DNA of 7,403 nucleotides from an uncultured Chlorobiaceae bacterium (lineage in GTDB: Bacteria > Bacteroidota > Chlorobiia > Chlorobiales > Chlorobiaceae), in the NCBI GenBank assembly GCA_903929845.1, contig CAIYWF010000105.1:1-7403 (forward strand). Reading direction: 5' to 3'. This document shows positions 1-7,236 of the stretch, one piece after another. Under the pieces are notes generated by a model. The model did no database searches. It saw only the letters and a program-made list of their open reading frames with translations, and was not told the origin of the DNA. Made by a program: the position numbers and the translations under genes. Each line of letters begins with the position of its first letter. The first letter of the stretch is position 1.

Positions 1-250
1 CAATACTGTTGCCTAAAGCTTCCATTTCCGTCAAACGTCCTGAAGGAATAGGACGGGAAGGTTCATTGACCCTGTCAAGTTCAAGACCATTCGCAAAGAG
101 CTCGCAAAAAGCTTTACAAGCAGACTGAACCTTCTGAATCGCCAAAAACCGGATGATGCATTTCAAATTTATACTTATGCACTGACAACCTCGTTCGATC
201 CTCATACCAATTATTTTTCTCCGGATGAGTATAAAAACTTCCAGATTGAC
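1..250 (+). pseudogene. Interrupted N-terminal part of the tail-specific protease gene
   Basis: From about 68 onward the frame of the downstream protease encodes recognisable tail-specific protease sequence: DPVKFKTIRKEL, then FDPHTNYFSPDEY just before the ATG at 251. This block is conserved ahead of the PDZ domain in E. coli Prc (DPHTNYLSP). Upstream of about 68 the same frame has TAA at 14-16 and TGA at 41-43, and between 44 and 251 it contains no ATG, GTG or TTG. The frame beginning at base 3 is open to 125 with ordinary codons, so one missing base near 63-68 would join it to the downstream frame. The frame beginning at base 1 also looks somewhat protein-like, but it carries TAG at 49-51. 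Either the gene is a real frameshift mutant or the sequence has a one-base error. The true start and signal peptide lie outside the window. Confidence 0.6.
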
Positions 251-1588
251 ATGAGTCGTTCGCTTGAGGGAATCGGAGCAAAACTTCAAACAGAAGGAGA
301 GTATACAGTAATATATGAGCTTATTCCGGGGGGGCCAGCATTTAAAAGTAATCTCTTGAAAAAAGGGGATAAAATTATTGGCGTCGGTCAGGGGAAAAAA
401 GTTGAGATTGTTGATGTGTCGGGCTGGAGAATCAATGATGTGGTCAAGCTGATCCGAGGAAAGAAAGGCACTCATGTTCGATTGAAAATCCTTCCTGCAA
501 GTCAGGGTGGAAGAGGTGCTGCAAAATTAGTTGAACTTTTGCGTGACAAAGTCAATTTGCAGGAACAGGCTGCAAAGAAAAGTATTATTCTGCAGGATGG
601 ACATAAAATAGGCGTTATAACTATCCCCTCATTTTACCTTGATTTTGAAGGCGAGCAGCAGAATATAGGCAACTACAACAGTACAAGCCGTGATGTAGCT
701 CGAATTCTGGAGGAACTGAATGCTGAGCATGTTGACGGCATTATTATTGATCTGCGCGAAAATGGTGGCGGCTCACTTGAGGAATCCGTGAAAGTTACTG
801 GACTGTTCATTCCAAGTGGTCCTGTCGTTCAAATCAGCAACTCAATCGGAGAAACAACGGTACTCAAGGACGAAGACAGTCGCGAACAATATGAGGGGCC
901 ACTTGCGGTTCTGGTGAACCGTTACAGCGCATCGGCATCCGAAATTTTTGCAGCAGCCATCCAGGATTACGGACGTGGCGTTATCATCGGCGAGAGAACA
1001 TTCGGGAAAGGAACAGTGCAAAGCCTTATCCCGCTTTCAAGGCCAACTTCTGTTCAGGGCAGGCAACCTGAACTTGGAGAGATAAAACTCACTATTGCAA
1101 AGTTTTACCGGATTTCCGGAGGCAGCACGCAGCATAAAGGTGTTGAGCCCGATATTACTATGCCATCCATGATTGATAACGCCAGAATTGGTGAAGATAC
1201 CTATACCAGTAGTTTGCCATGGAGCACCATCTCACCATCATTTTATAAGCCTACAGCAGATATCACTCCCGAAAAGATTGAATTGCTCTTGAAAAAATTT
1301 CAGGAACAATCATCCAAGAATCCCCTCTACCAGAGCTATCTCGATGATCTGAAAACACTCGACCAGATCCGGAAAAAGAAGTCGGTGTCCCTTCAGGATT
1401 CTTCGGTGAAATCTGAAACAGAGACAATAAAACAGATTGAGAAACGATGGGTTCTTGAGCAGGATGCTACCAAAGATCTGAAAAAAGATGTGCTGCTCAA
1501 CCAGTCGGCAGCAGTTGTAGCCGATCTGGCAGAGATCAAGACAGTACCAGTAAAACCGGATTCACAGAAACTGCCGTTATCGCATTAA
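251..1588 (+). CDS. prc: Tail-specific (C-terminal processing) protease, S41 family, 5' part disrupted
   Basis: This encodes a periplasmic serine protease that degrades proteins from their C-termini, as E. coli Prc/Tsp does. Counting from the ATG at 251, residues about 8-80 form a PDZ domain (LEGIGAKL, then GGPA and KKGDKIIGVGQG). Residues about 110-300 are the S41 peptidase core with DLRENGGGS at 167-175. Ser228 in the SASASE motif, Asp239 and Lys253 in FGKGTVQ have the same spacing as the catalytic Ser430/Asp441/Lys455 of E. coli Prc. Residues about 305-435 match the C-terminal DUF3340 region (LPWSTISPSFY). The ATG at 251 is internal to the family, because homologous sequence continues upstream to about 68. 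A protein started there would lack the N-terminal helical domain and the export signal. The gene converges on argH and overlaps its stop by four bases. Family assignment is firm; whether this copy is functional is uncertain. Confidence 0.9.
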   Translation: MSRSLEGIGAKLQTEGEYTVIYELIPGGPAFKSNLLKKGDKIIGVGQGKKVEIVDVSGWRINDVVKLIRGKKGTHVRLKILPASQGGRGAAKLVELLRDKVNLQEQAAKKSIILQDGHKIGVITIPSFYLDFEGEQQNIGNYNSTSRDVARILEELNAEHVDGIIIDLRENGGGSLEESVKVTGLFIPSGPVVQISNSIGETTVLKDEDSREQYEGPLAVLVNRYSASASEIFAAAIQDYGRGVIIGERTFGKGTVQSLIPLSRPTSVQGRQPELGEIKLTIAKFYRISGGSTQHKGVEPDITMPSMIDNARIGEDTYTSSLPWSTISPSFYKPTADITPEKIELLLKKFQEQSSKNPLYQSYLDDLKTLDQIRKKKSVSLQDSSVKSETETIKQIEKRWVLEQDATKDLKKDVLLNQSAAVVADLAEIKTVPVKPDSQKLPLSH

Positions 1589-2970
1589 AGCTGTTTTCGG
1601 GCATTCTCGATCTGAAGAGCCACGGAGTCGAATGAACAACTGCCGTGTGTTTTTTTTGAGTTGACACTTGCGTCTGCCTTGAGGCAGTCGTAAATGTCAG
1701 CATCAATAACCTCCGAGAACTCCCTGAACTTTTCAACAGGGATGTGTGGCAGGTTAACCTCCGAAGCGATACTCCAGGTGACAATTTTTCCGGTAATGCG
1801 ATGCGCATCACGGAAGGGAATCTGCTTGCGGACAAGATATTCGGCTATCTCTGTGGCGAGGCTGAGATCCTCTGCCGTCAGTTTCGCCAGCCGCTCCTGT
1901 TTCAGTTTAGTATGCTCAAGCAGTTTTGCAAAAATACTCACACTTCCGATAGTTGTCTCTGCGCTGTCAAAAAGAGGCTGTTTGTCCTCCTGCATGTCGC
2001 GGTTGTAGGAGAGCGGGAGCCCCTTCATGATGGTCAGCATTGCCATCAGGTTGCCGTACACCCTTCCCGTTTTACCCCTTACCAGTTCAGCAATATCGGC
2101 ATTTTTCTTTTGCGGCATGAGTGACGAGCCCGTCGCAAAGGCGTCGCTGATCTCAAGATAGCCGAATTCGTAGGAGCTCCAGAGAATCAGATCCTCGGCA
2201 AAGCGTGAGAGGTGCATCATAATCACCGAACAGGCCGAGATAAACTCAATGACGATATCACGATCGCTCACGGCATCAATGCTGTTGGCAAACATATCGT
2301 CAAACCCAAGAAGTACCGCCGATCGTTCGGGATTGAGAGGGAGGGTACTGCCCGCAAAGGCGGCAGCGCCAAGAGGGGAGATATTCACCCGTTTCATGAG
2401 GTCATGCAGACGCTGACGGTCACGGTTGAACATATTGAAATAAGCCATATAGTAGTGGCCAGCAGAAATAGGCTGTGCCCGCTGCAGGTGGGTATAGCCA
2501 AAGATGATGGTTTTCTGGTAGTTTTCCGCTTTTTCAACAAGAACCCTTAACATTCCCCCGAGTGTTTCTTGAAGTTCGGTGATCTGGCGGCGCAAATAGA
2601 GACGGGTATCAGTTGCAACCTGGTCGTTACGGCTTCTGCCGGAATGCAGTTTGCCAGCAGTTGCGCCAATTTTTTCCTTGAGCCGGTTTTCAATAACGGT
2701 ATGGATATCCTCATCCTCCCAGTGGGGAAGCAGAGTGCCGTTCGTCAGCTCCTCCTCAATCTCCCTGAGCCCGACAATAATTTCTCCAGCCTCCTTAACA
2801 CTGACAATACCCTCTTCGGCAAGCATGGTCACATGGGCAATTGAGCCTTGAATATCTTCACGATAGAGCTTCTTGTCGACATGAACCGACGACGAAAAAA
2901 GAAGCGCATCGCGATCAAAAGGCAGCGAAAATCGGCTCTGCCAGAGTAACTCCTTTGTATTGCTGCTCAT
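1585..2970 (-). CDS. argH: Argininosuccinate lyase
   Basis: This cytoplasmic enzyme splits argininosuccinate into arginine and fumarate, the last step of arginine synthesis. It belongs to the fumarase/aspartase superfamily and works as a homotetramer. The 461 residues are the normal family length. Visible conserved blocks are LHSGRSRNDQVATDTRL (108-124), YTHLQRAQP (159-167, with His161 as a likely catalytic residue) and the superfamily signature GSSLMPQKKN (281-290), whose flexible loop holds the catalytic serine (Ser282/283). The usual P after the signature is A291 here. The start MSSNTKELLWQSRFS fits the family's N-terminus. No clear Shine-Dalgarno sequence precedes the ATG; a GGAGG-like stretch lies about 30 bases upstream, too far to serve. 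No other arginine gene is adjacent, so it appears to be transcribed alone. Its stop overlaps the stop of the convergent protease gene. Confidence 0.97.
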   Translation of the reverse strand: MSSNTKELLWQSRFSLPFDRDALLFSSSVHVDKKLYREDIQGSIAHVTMLAEEGIVSVKEAGEIIVGLREIEEELTNGTLLPHWEDEDIHTVIENRLKEKIGATAGKLHSGRSRNDQVATDTRLYLRRQITELQETLGGMLRVLVEKAENYQKTIIFGYTHLQRAQPISAGHYYMAYFNMFNRDRQRLHDLMKRVNISPLGAAAFAGSTLPLNPERSAVLLGFDDMFANSIDAVSDRDIVIEFISACSVIMMHLSRFAEDLILWSSYEFGYLEISDAFATGSSLMPQKKNADIAELVRGKTGRVYGNLMAMLTIMKGLPLSYNRDMQEDKQPLFDSAETTIGSVSIFAKLLEHTKLKQERLAKLTAEDLSLATEIAEYLVRKQIPFRDAHRITGKIVTWSIASEVNLPHIPVEKFREFSEVIDADIYDCLKADASVNSKKTHGSCSFDSVALQIENARKQL

Positions 2971-3004
2971 AAGAATATCAGTTGTTGTGAGAGAGAATCT
3001 GCCT

Positions 3005-3023
3005 CCAAAATAGTAAATTTTGG
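3005..3023. repeat. Perfect 7-bp inverted repeat upstream of argH
   Basis: CCAAAAT at 3005-3011 and ATTTTGG at 3017-3023 are exact inverted copies separated by AGTAA. The site ends 35 bases upstream of the argH ATG and sits just upstream of the candidate rightward promoter, so it could be a repressor or activator site. It does not match the ArgR box pattern well. An AT-rich palindrome of this size can also occur by chance. Confidence 0.3.
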
Positions 3024-3027
3024 TTTA

Positions 3028-3056
3028 TTGCCTTGGGTTGATGTGGACGTTATAGC
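3028..3056 (+). promoter_or_regulatory. Possible sigma70-type promoter toward the small frames and helicase
   Basis: TTGCCT at 3028-3033 and TATAGC at 3051-3056 each match four of six consensus bases and are separated by exactly 17 bases. Transcription would begin near 3063 and run into the small frames and the helicase gene. There is no other support, and matches of this quality are common in AT-rich DNA. Confidence 0.25.
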
Positions 3057-3070
3057 TACAATTGCAGGAA

Positions 3071-3094
3071 GAAAACTCTCGCCTGAAAGTTTTC
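3071..3094. repeat. 7-bp inverted repeat with 10-base loop
   Basis: GAAAACT at 3071-3077 and AGTTTTC at 3088-3094 are exact inverted copies. The stem is AT-rich and is not followed by a run of T, so it is not a standard terminator. If the promoter at 3028-3056 is real, the hairpin would lie in the first 40 bases of the transcript. Confidence 0.25.
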
Positions 3095-3109
3095 CTCATT
3101 CTGCATAAA

Positions 3110-3193
3110 ATGTTGTCGCAAAAACGCTATCGTGGTTATCAGGCAATGGGGTATCGGGTCAGACCTCGTCATGAAGAGCTTAAACCATTATAA
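3110..3193 (+). CDS. Tiny open frame, doubtful
   Basis: From the ATG at 3110 this frame encodes 27 residues beginning MLSQKRYRGYQ and ending RPRHEELKPL. The same frame is open back to the TAG at 3053-3055 and could use a TTG at 3062, giving 43 residues that begin LQEENSRLK. There is no Shine-Dalgarno sequence, and I do not recognise the family. It ends three bases before the next ATG. It is basic and tyrosine-rich and could be the tail of a decayed gene rather than a gene. Confidence 0.15.
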   Translation: MLSQKRYRGYQAMGYRVRPRHEELKPL

Positions 3194-3196
3194 AAT

Positions 3197-3337
3197 ATGG
3201 CAGAATACGGTGAGTGGAATCGTAAAGGCGCAACTCTCACAGATGTTTCGGCGCTGAAAGAGTTAATCACCGAAGAACTTGGCGCTGATTTTGCTTCTGA
3301 AACTTCTGCTGTAATAATCAGAAAAAATGTAATTTAG
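3197..3337 (+). pseudogene. Internally deleted remnant of a small uncharacterised protein
   Basis: The 46-codon frame begins MAEYGEWNRKGATLTDVSAL and continues KELITEELGADF. From memory, a family of small uncharacterised bacterial proteins starts with nearly the same EYGEWNRKGATL block. In that family a segment of about 40 residues follows (a DNA-binding-like RDF...GKLEYREG...WGNPYLR block), and then a QYI.E.LG.DY block. Here the first block joins directly to the second, so the middle appears to be lost in frame. The tail after residue 32 does not look like the family's charged C-terminus. There is no good ribosome site; a purine run sits about 18 bases upstream. The function of the family is unknown to me. 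A remnant is more likely than a working gene. Confidence 0.4.
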
Positions 3338-3344
3338 AGTCGCT

Positions 3345-3476
3345 ATGCGATTGTTACATGACTCAAAAATATCTTGTACCATTGAACGCCTACCTTTCGA
3401 AATAAAAACGGATATCCAACTTGGAGGCAGCACAGAAGTACTAAAAGCCCACATGAACGACAATCTTCAGGAATGA
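3345..3476 (+). CDS. Small unknown protein overlapping the helicase start
   Basis: This is a 43-residue frame starting MRLLHDSKISC and ending AHMNDNLQE. AGAG at 3336-3339 sits five bases before the ATG as a weak ribosome site. Its TGA (3474-3476) overlaps the helicase ATG (3473-3475) as ATGA, the usual sign of translational coupling. That matters because the helicase has only an AGGA directly abutting its start codon. I recognise no domain, and there is no membrane segment. It could be a real leader gene, or the surviving 3' end of a larger gene once placed before the helicase, since a TAA at 3330-3332 closes the frame upstream. Confidence 0.35.
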   Translation: MRLLHDSKISCTIERLPFEIKTDIQLGGSTEVLKAHMNDNLQE

Positions 3477-6400
3477 TTCAGCTCGAACAACTACAAACTA
3501 ACACGACCGTTCGGGGTATTGTGCCTGGCTTTTCGGTTACGGTTGTCAGCGTGCAATGGTTTGGCTCGGAGGCGCTTGAGCTTACCTACAAGACACCGGA
3601 CGGCAAAGTGGCTAACGAGCTGATTTATCGTCACGACGAACCACGACTGGAAATTGTTGAGCAGGGCCGACCGTGGAGTTTCGATGGTGATGGCGCGCTC
3701 TTTCGGCTGGTCTCTGAAGCCCAGCGCATTCGGCTGGCCCATTTGTTCGATCCGGTGCTGGCTGTTCATACCTCCAATATTGAGCCGCTCCCGCACCAGA
3801 TTACAGCGGTCTATGAATCCATGCTGCCTCGCCAGCCATTACGATTTCTCCTGGCTGACGACCCCGGTGCAGGCAAAACCATTATGGCGGGCTTGCTCAT
3901 CAAGGAGCTGATTGCCCGTGGTGACCTGCAACGCTGCATGATTGTTTGCCTTGGTAGCTTGGCAGAGCAATGGCAGGATGAACTGTACCGCCGCTTTCAT
4001 CTGCCCTTTGAGATTCTTACCAACGATAAACTTGAAGCGGCACGTACCGGCAACTGGTTCCTTGAAACCAACCTTGTCATCGCCCGCCTCGATAAACTCT
4101 CGCGTAATGAAGAGGTGCAGTTAAAGTTGCAAGCTCCGGATTGCCGCTGGGATCTTGTAATTTGTGACGAAGCCCATAAAATGTCAGCCACGGTTTTTGG
4201 CGGTGAAACCAAATACACCAAGCGCTATCGACTTGGCCAACTGCTCTCGACCTTGACACGTCATTTTCTGTTGATGACGGCAACGCCTCATAACGGCAAA
4301 GAGGCTGACTTTCAGCTTTTCATGGCGTTGCTCGACGGCGATCGGTTTGAGGGGAAGTTCCGCGACGGCGTGCATTCGACCGACGTTTCCGACTTGATGC
4401 GGCGCATGGTCAAGGAGAATTTGCGGAAGTTCGACGGCACACCACTCTTTCCAGAGCGCATTGCCTACACACTTCCTTACCATCTCTCCCCCCAGGAAGA
4501 GGCGCTCTACAAAGCCGTTACCAGCTATGTCCGTGAAGAGTTCAATCGTGCTGAGGCGTTGGAAAATAACAAACGTGCTGGAACGGTTGGCTTTGCCTTA
4601 ACCATTTTGCAACGCAGGCTTGCATCATCTCCTGAGGCCATTTACCAATCGCTGCGACGCCGCAAGGAAAAGCTTGAAAGCCGACTGCGCGAACTTGAGC
4701 TGCTTCATCGTGCAGGCCAGGTTGCTCCGACCCTGTTGCTTGCAGCCCCAACAATCGACAGCGAAGATATTGATGACCTTGATGAGGCCCCTGAAAACGA
4801 AGTAGAAGCAATAGAAGAAGAGATCCTCGATCAGGCCACCGCCGCACGCTCTATTGCTGAGCTGTACAGTGAGATCGAAACCCTCAAGAACCTCGAAGCG
4901 ACCGCCTTGCTTGTCCGAAGCAGCGGCACTGACACCAAATGGGCGGAACTCTCAAGCCTGCTGGGTGAAATATTCACCACCGCCGCACAGCAGCAACTGG
5001 TTGAACCGGAAATTCCTTATGGTTCCGGTCCGATTCCGCCTCCCAAGCCTTCACCGCACCAGAAGCTGGTTGTCTTCACCGAGCATCGAGATACACTCAA
5101 CTATCTGGAAGAACGCATCACCCGATTTCTGGGACGCAAGGAGGCTGTGGTTATCATCCACGGAGGTACGGGTCGGGAAAATCGTCTCAAGGTACAGGAA
5201 TCCTTCAAACACGACCCAACAGTGCAGGTGCTGCTGGCAACCGATGCGGCCGGTGAAGGCATCAACCTTCAGCGCGCCCATCTGATGGTCAACTACGACC
5301 TGCCTTGGAACCCCAACCGTCTTGAACAGCGCTTCGGGCGTATCCACCGGATTGGCCAGACGGAGGTCTGCTACCTCTGGAATCTGGTGGCCGACGATAC
5401 CCGTGAAGGCGATGTCTATCGCCGACTGCTTGAAAAACTGGAACAGGCTCGACAGGCTTTGGGCGGGCAGGTTTTCGACGTGCTGGGCAAACTCGCCTTC
5501 GAAGCCGATGGCCGTCTCATGTCGCTGCGTGACCTGCTCATCGAGGCAATCCGTTATGGCGAAAAGCCAGAAACCAAAGCATTTCTCACCACCGTACTCG
5601 ATACCGCACTCGACAGCAGCCACCTGCAAACCCTGCTTGAAGAGAGGATGCTGGTGCATGACGCCATGGATTCAACCAATGTGCAGCGTATCCGTGGCGA
5701 TATGGAGCGGGCCGATGCACGCAGGTTGCAGCCACATTACGTCGAATCGTTTTTTCTGGAAGCATTCAAACGCCTTGGCGGCAATGCCCGGCAACGCGAA
5801 CCCCGCCGATTCGAAATCACCCACGTTCCCGCGCCGATCAGGAACCGTGACCGCCTCATCGGTGTCGGCGAGCCCGTTCTGCCACGCTATGAGCGCATCG
5901 CCTTTGAAAAAGCCCTGATCGCCCCGCAGGGAGAGTCCCTGGCAGCATTTGTCTGCCCCGGTCATCCGCTGCTCGATTCCGTTATTGACCTGACACTTGA
6001 ACGGCATCGCGATCTGCTGAAACGAGGTACTGTTCTGGTTGATGAACGTGACCCTGGAACCAGACCAAGAGTGCTCTTCTATCTGGAACACGCCATTCAG
6101 GATGCCGGGCTTAACCGTGACGGCAGTCGCCGCATAGTCTCCCGCCGACTTATGTATGTCGAACTGGACGACCAAGGAACAGTGCGTCACGTTCAATACG
6201 CACCCTACCTCGATTTTCGCCCACTTGCCGCAGGGGAACTCGGTGTTGAAACCCTGCTTGATCGCCCGGAGTGCCAGTGGATTACTCGTGAGCTGGAGCA
6301 GAGTGCGCAGGGTTACGCCATCACTCACGTCGTGCCAGAGCATCTTGCAGAAATCAAAGGGCGCAAACTTGAACTGATAGCCAAAACCGAGGCAGCGGTA

Positions 6401-7063
6401 AAAGAGCGGCTGACCAAGGAGATTACCTACTGGGATCATCGGGCCGAAGAGCTGAAGCTGCAGGAACGGGCTGGAAAACCCAATGCCAGGCTCAACTCCG
6501 GCGAAGCACGAAAGCGTGCCGATTTGTTGCAGGGTCGCTTGCAAAAAAGGCTCGAAGAGTTACGGCTTGAAGCGCAGCTTTCACCACTCCCGCCATTGGT
6601 GCTTGGTGGCTTGCTTGTTGTGCCGATTGGGCTCATAAATGCCATGACGGGCCGACCTGGGACAATAATGGGTTCTCCGACCGATACCCAGGTGAGCGCT
6701 GCCCGCGCACGGGCAATCATCATGGATATTGAGCGCACTCTCGGTTTCGACCCCATTGACCGGGAACTTGAAAAGCTTGGCTCCGATATCGAAAGCCGTA
6801 TTCCCGGTACAGGCAAATTGCGTTTCATTGAAGTAAAGGGGCGTGTTTCAGGCGCCCCAACCATTACCGTTACCCGCAACGAGATTCTCTACTCGCTCAA
6901 CAAACCTGACGACTTTATTCTCGCCATTGTCGAGTTTCTTGATGCCGAAACGCACAAGGTGCATTACATTAAAAGACCCTTCAATCGTGAACCCGATTTT
7001 GGGGTTTGTAGCGTCAATTATATCTTTACCGACCTTTTAGCCAAAGGAGAGCTTCCGTCATGA
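3473..7063 (+). CDS. SNF2-type superfamily 2 helicase with C-terminal DUF3883 nuclease-like domain
   Basis: This 1196-residue ATP-dependent DNA helicase or translocase probably acts in DNA defence or processing. Residues 106-109 (LPHQ) form the Q-motif region, DDPGAGKT (129-136, Lys135) is Walker A, DEAH is at 232-235, and TATPHNG (269-275) is motif III. The second lobe begins near KLVVFTEHRD (531-540), with DAAGEGINLQ (591-600) and QRFGRIHRIGQ (619-629, arginine finger region). An arginine-rich helix (395 on) and an acidic stretch (429-451) separate the lobes. Residues about 964-1036 look like a coiled coil. Residues about 1075-1190 match DUF3883, with Asp1105, Glu1120 and Lys1122 in a PD-(D/E)XK-like arrangement. 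The ATG at 3473 is the only possible start: no start codon lies between it and the in-frame TGA at 3383. SNF2 helicases of this sort include DrmD of class 1 DISARM; no DISARM partner is visible here. Confidence 0.93.
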   Translation: MIQLEQLQTNTTVRGIVPGFSVTVVSVQWFGSEALELTYKTPDGKVANELIYRHDEPRLEIVEQGRPWSFDGDGALFRLVSEAQRIRLAHLFDPVLAVHTSNIEPLPHQITAVYESMLPRQPLRFLLADDPGAGKTIMAGLLIKELIARGDLQRCMIVCLGSLAEQWQDELYRRFHLPFEILTNDKLEAARTGNWFLETNLVIARLDKLSRNEEVQLKLQAPDCRWDLVICDEAHKMSATVFGGETKYTKRYRLGQLLSTLTRHFLLMTATPHNGKEADFQLFMALLDGDRFEGKFRDGVHSTDVSDLMRRMVKENLRKFDGTPLFPERIAYTLPYHLSPQEEALYKAVTSYVREEFNRAEALENNKRAGTVGFALTILQRRLASSPEAIYQSLRRRKEKLESRLRELELLHRAGQVAPTLLLAAPTIDSEDIDDLDEAPENEVEAIEEEILDQATAARSIAELYSEIETLKNLEATALLVRSSGTDTKWAELSSLLGEIFTTAAQQQLVEPEIPYGSGPIPPPKPSPHQKLVVFTEHRDTLNYLEERITRFLGRKEAVVIIHGGTGRENRLKVQESFKHDPTVQVLLATDAAGEGINLQRAHLMVNYDLPWNPNRLEQRFGRIHRIGQTEVCYLWNLVADDTREGDVYRRLLEKLEQARQALGGQVFDVLGKLAFEADGRLMSLRDLLIEAIRYGEKPETKAFLTTVLDTALDSSHLQTLLEERMLVHDAMDSTNVQRIRGDMERADARRLQPHYVESFFLEAFKRLGGNARQREPRRFEITHVPAPIRNRDRLIGVGEPVLPRYERIAFEKALIAPQGESLAAFVCPGHPLLDSVIDLTLERHRDLLKRGTVLVDERDPGTRPRVLFYLEHAIQDAGLNRDGSRRIVSRRLMYVELDDQGTVRHVQYAPYLDFRPLAAGELGVETLLDRPECQWITRELEQSAQGYAITHVVPEHLAEIKGRKLELIAKTEAAVKERLTKEITYWDHRAEELKLQERAGKPNARLNSGEARKRADLLQGRLQKRLEELRLEAQLSPLPPLVLGGLLVVPIGLINAMTGRPGTIMGSPTDTQVSAARARAIIMDIERTLGFDPIDRELEKLGSDIESRIPGTGKLRFIEVKGRVSGAPTITVTRNEILYSLNKPDDFILAIVEFLDAETHKVHYIKRPFNREPDFGVCSVNYIFTDLLAKGELPS

Positions 7064-7116
7064 ACCTGCTGGTATTACGCGCTTGCAGAAAGCGGGACTG
7101 GTGTAAAATGTTGTGA
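7060..7116 (+). pseudogene. 18-codon frame starting at the helicase stop, possible gene remnant
   Basis: The helicase stop (7061-7063) overlaps an ATG at 7060 as ATGA, the arrangement expected if another operon gene followed. The frame encodes only MNLLVLRACRKRDWCKML before TGA at 7114-7116. GGAGA at 7046-7050 is a good ribosome site nine bases before this ATG. A start with such a site but no gene behind it suggests that the original downstream gene was deleted or frameshifted. I cannot identify it. Confidence 0.25.
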
Positions 7117-7137
7117 TTTTCAGGGATAATGAAAAAC

Positions 7138-7154
7138 TCTCAACGCTGTTGAGA
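7138..7154. repeat. Tight 7-bp hairpin after the helicase gene
   Basis: TCTCAAC (7138-7144) and GTTGAGA (7148-7154) pair perfectly around a three-base loop, 75 bases past the helicase stop. No T run follows, so it is not a standard intrinsic terminator. It may be an RNA-stabilising stem, an attenuating structure or a protein site in the gap before the ATPase gene. Confidence 0.4.
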
Positions 7155-7222
7155 CAATTGGTATTTACTAACTTTGCCTGCAAGCCCTAAGGTTCGTTGG
7201 ATACATAGAAGGCAAACTTAAT

Positions 7223-7236
7223 CCGACCAAGGTCGG
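7223..7236. repeat. CCGACC-AA-GGTCGG inverted repeat before the ATPase gene
   Basis: An exact 6-bp GC-rich inverted repeat with a two-base centre lies 17 bases upstream of the ATPase ATG. Placed there it could be an operator, or an RNA hairpin close to the ribosome site. No T run follows, so it is not a terminator. Confidence 0.3.

Larger units (their letters stand above)
2971..3472. other. AT-rich region between argH and the helicase gene, with small broken frames
   Basis: These 502 bases are upstream of argH on one strand and of the helicase gene on the other. The region is visibly richer in A and T than the coding sequence on either side. It contains inverted repeats at 3005-3023 and 3071-3094, a weak rightward promoter candidate at 3028-3056, and three consecutive short rightward frames (3110-3193, 3197-3337, 3345-3476) spaced 3, 7 and -4 bases from the next gene. 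At least one of these resembles a shortened copy of a known small protein family. I see no tRNA, no transposase and no clear terminator. The layout suggests the eroded left edge of an acquired gene block beside argH. Confidence 0.5.

Noticed and set aside
1674..1687. 14-base palindrome CTGCCT-TG-AGGCAG near the argH 3' end
   Set aside because: It lies within coding sequence, has no T run on either side, and could be chance. It is not adequate as a terminator for the convergent genes.
3423..3427. GGAGG as a ribosome site for the helicase
   Set aside because: It is 45 bases before the helicase ATG, and no ATG, GTG or TTG lies at a suitable distance after it.
3263..3463. Leftward open frame of 66 codons in the spacer
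   Set aside because: It lies opposite the small rightward frames, has no ribosome site or recognisable motif, and the rightward frame 3345-3476 has better context because of its ATGA overlap.
5051..5659. Long leftward open frame of 202 codons inside the helicase gene
   Set aside because: It lies wholly opposite conserved helicase motifs V and VI, and its protein has no family features. It is a by-product of codon use in the real gene.
5672..6544. Leftward open frame of 290 codons inside the helicase gene
   Set aside because: It is antisense to a well-supported coding region, with cysteine-rich, unconserved-looking protein sequence and no ribosome site evidence.
6593..6650. Hydrophobic stretch at helicase residues about 1041-1058 resembling a membrane segment
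   Set aside because: It follows a coiled coil and precedes DUF3883 in a cytoplasmic helicase. From memory this proline- and glycine-containing stretch recurs in the family as part of the folded core.
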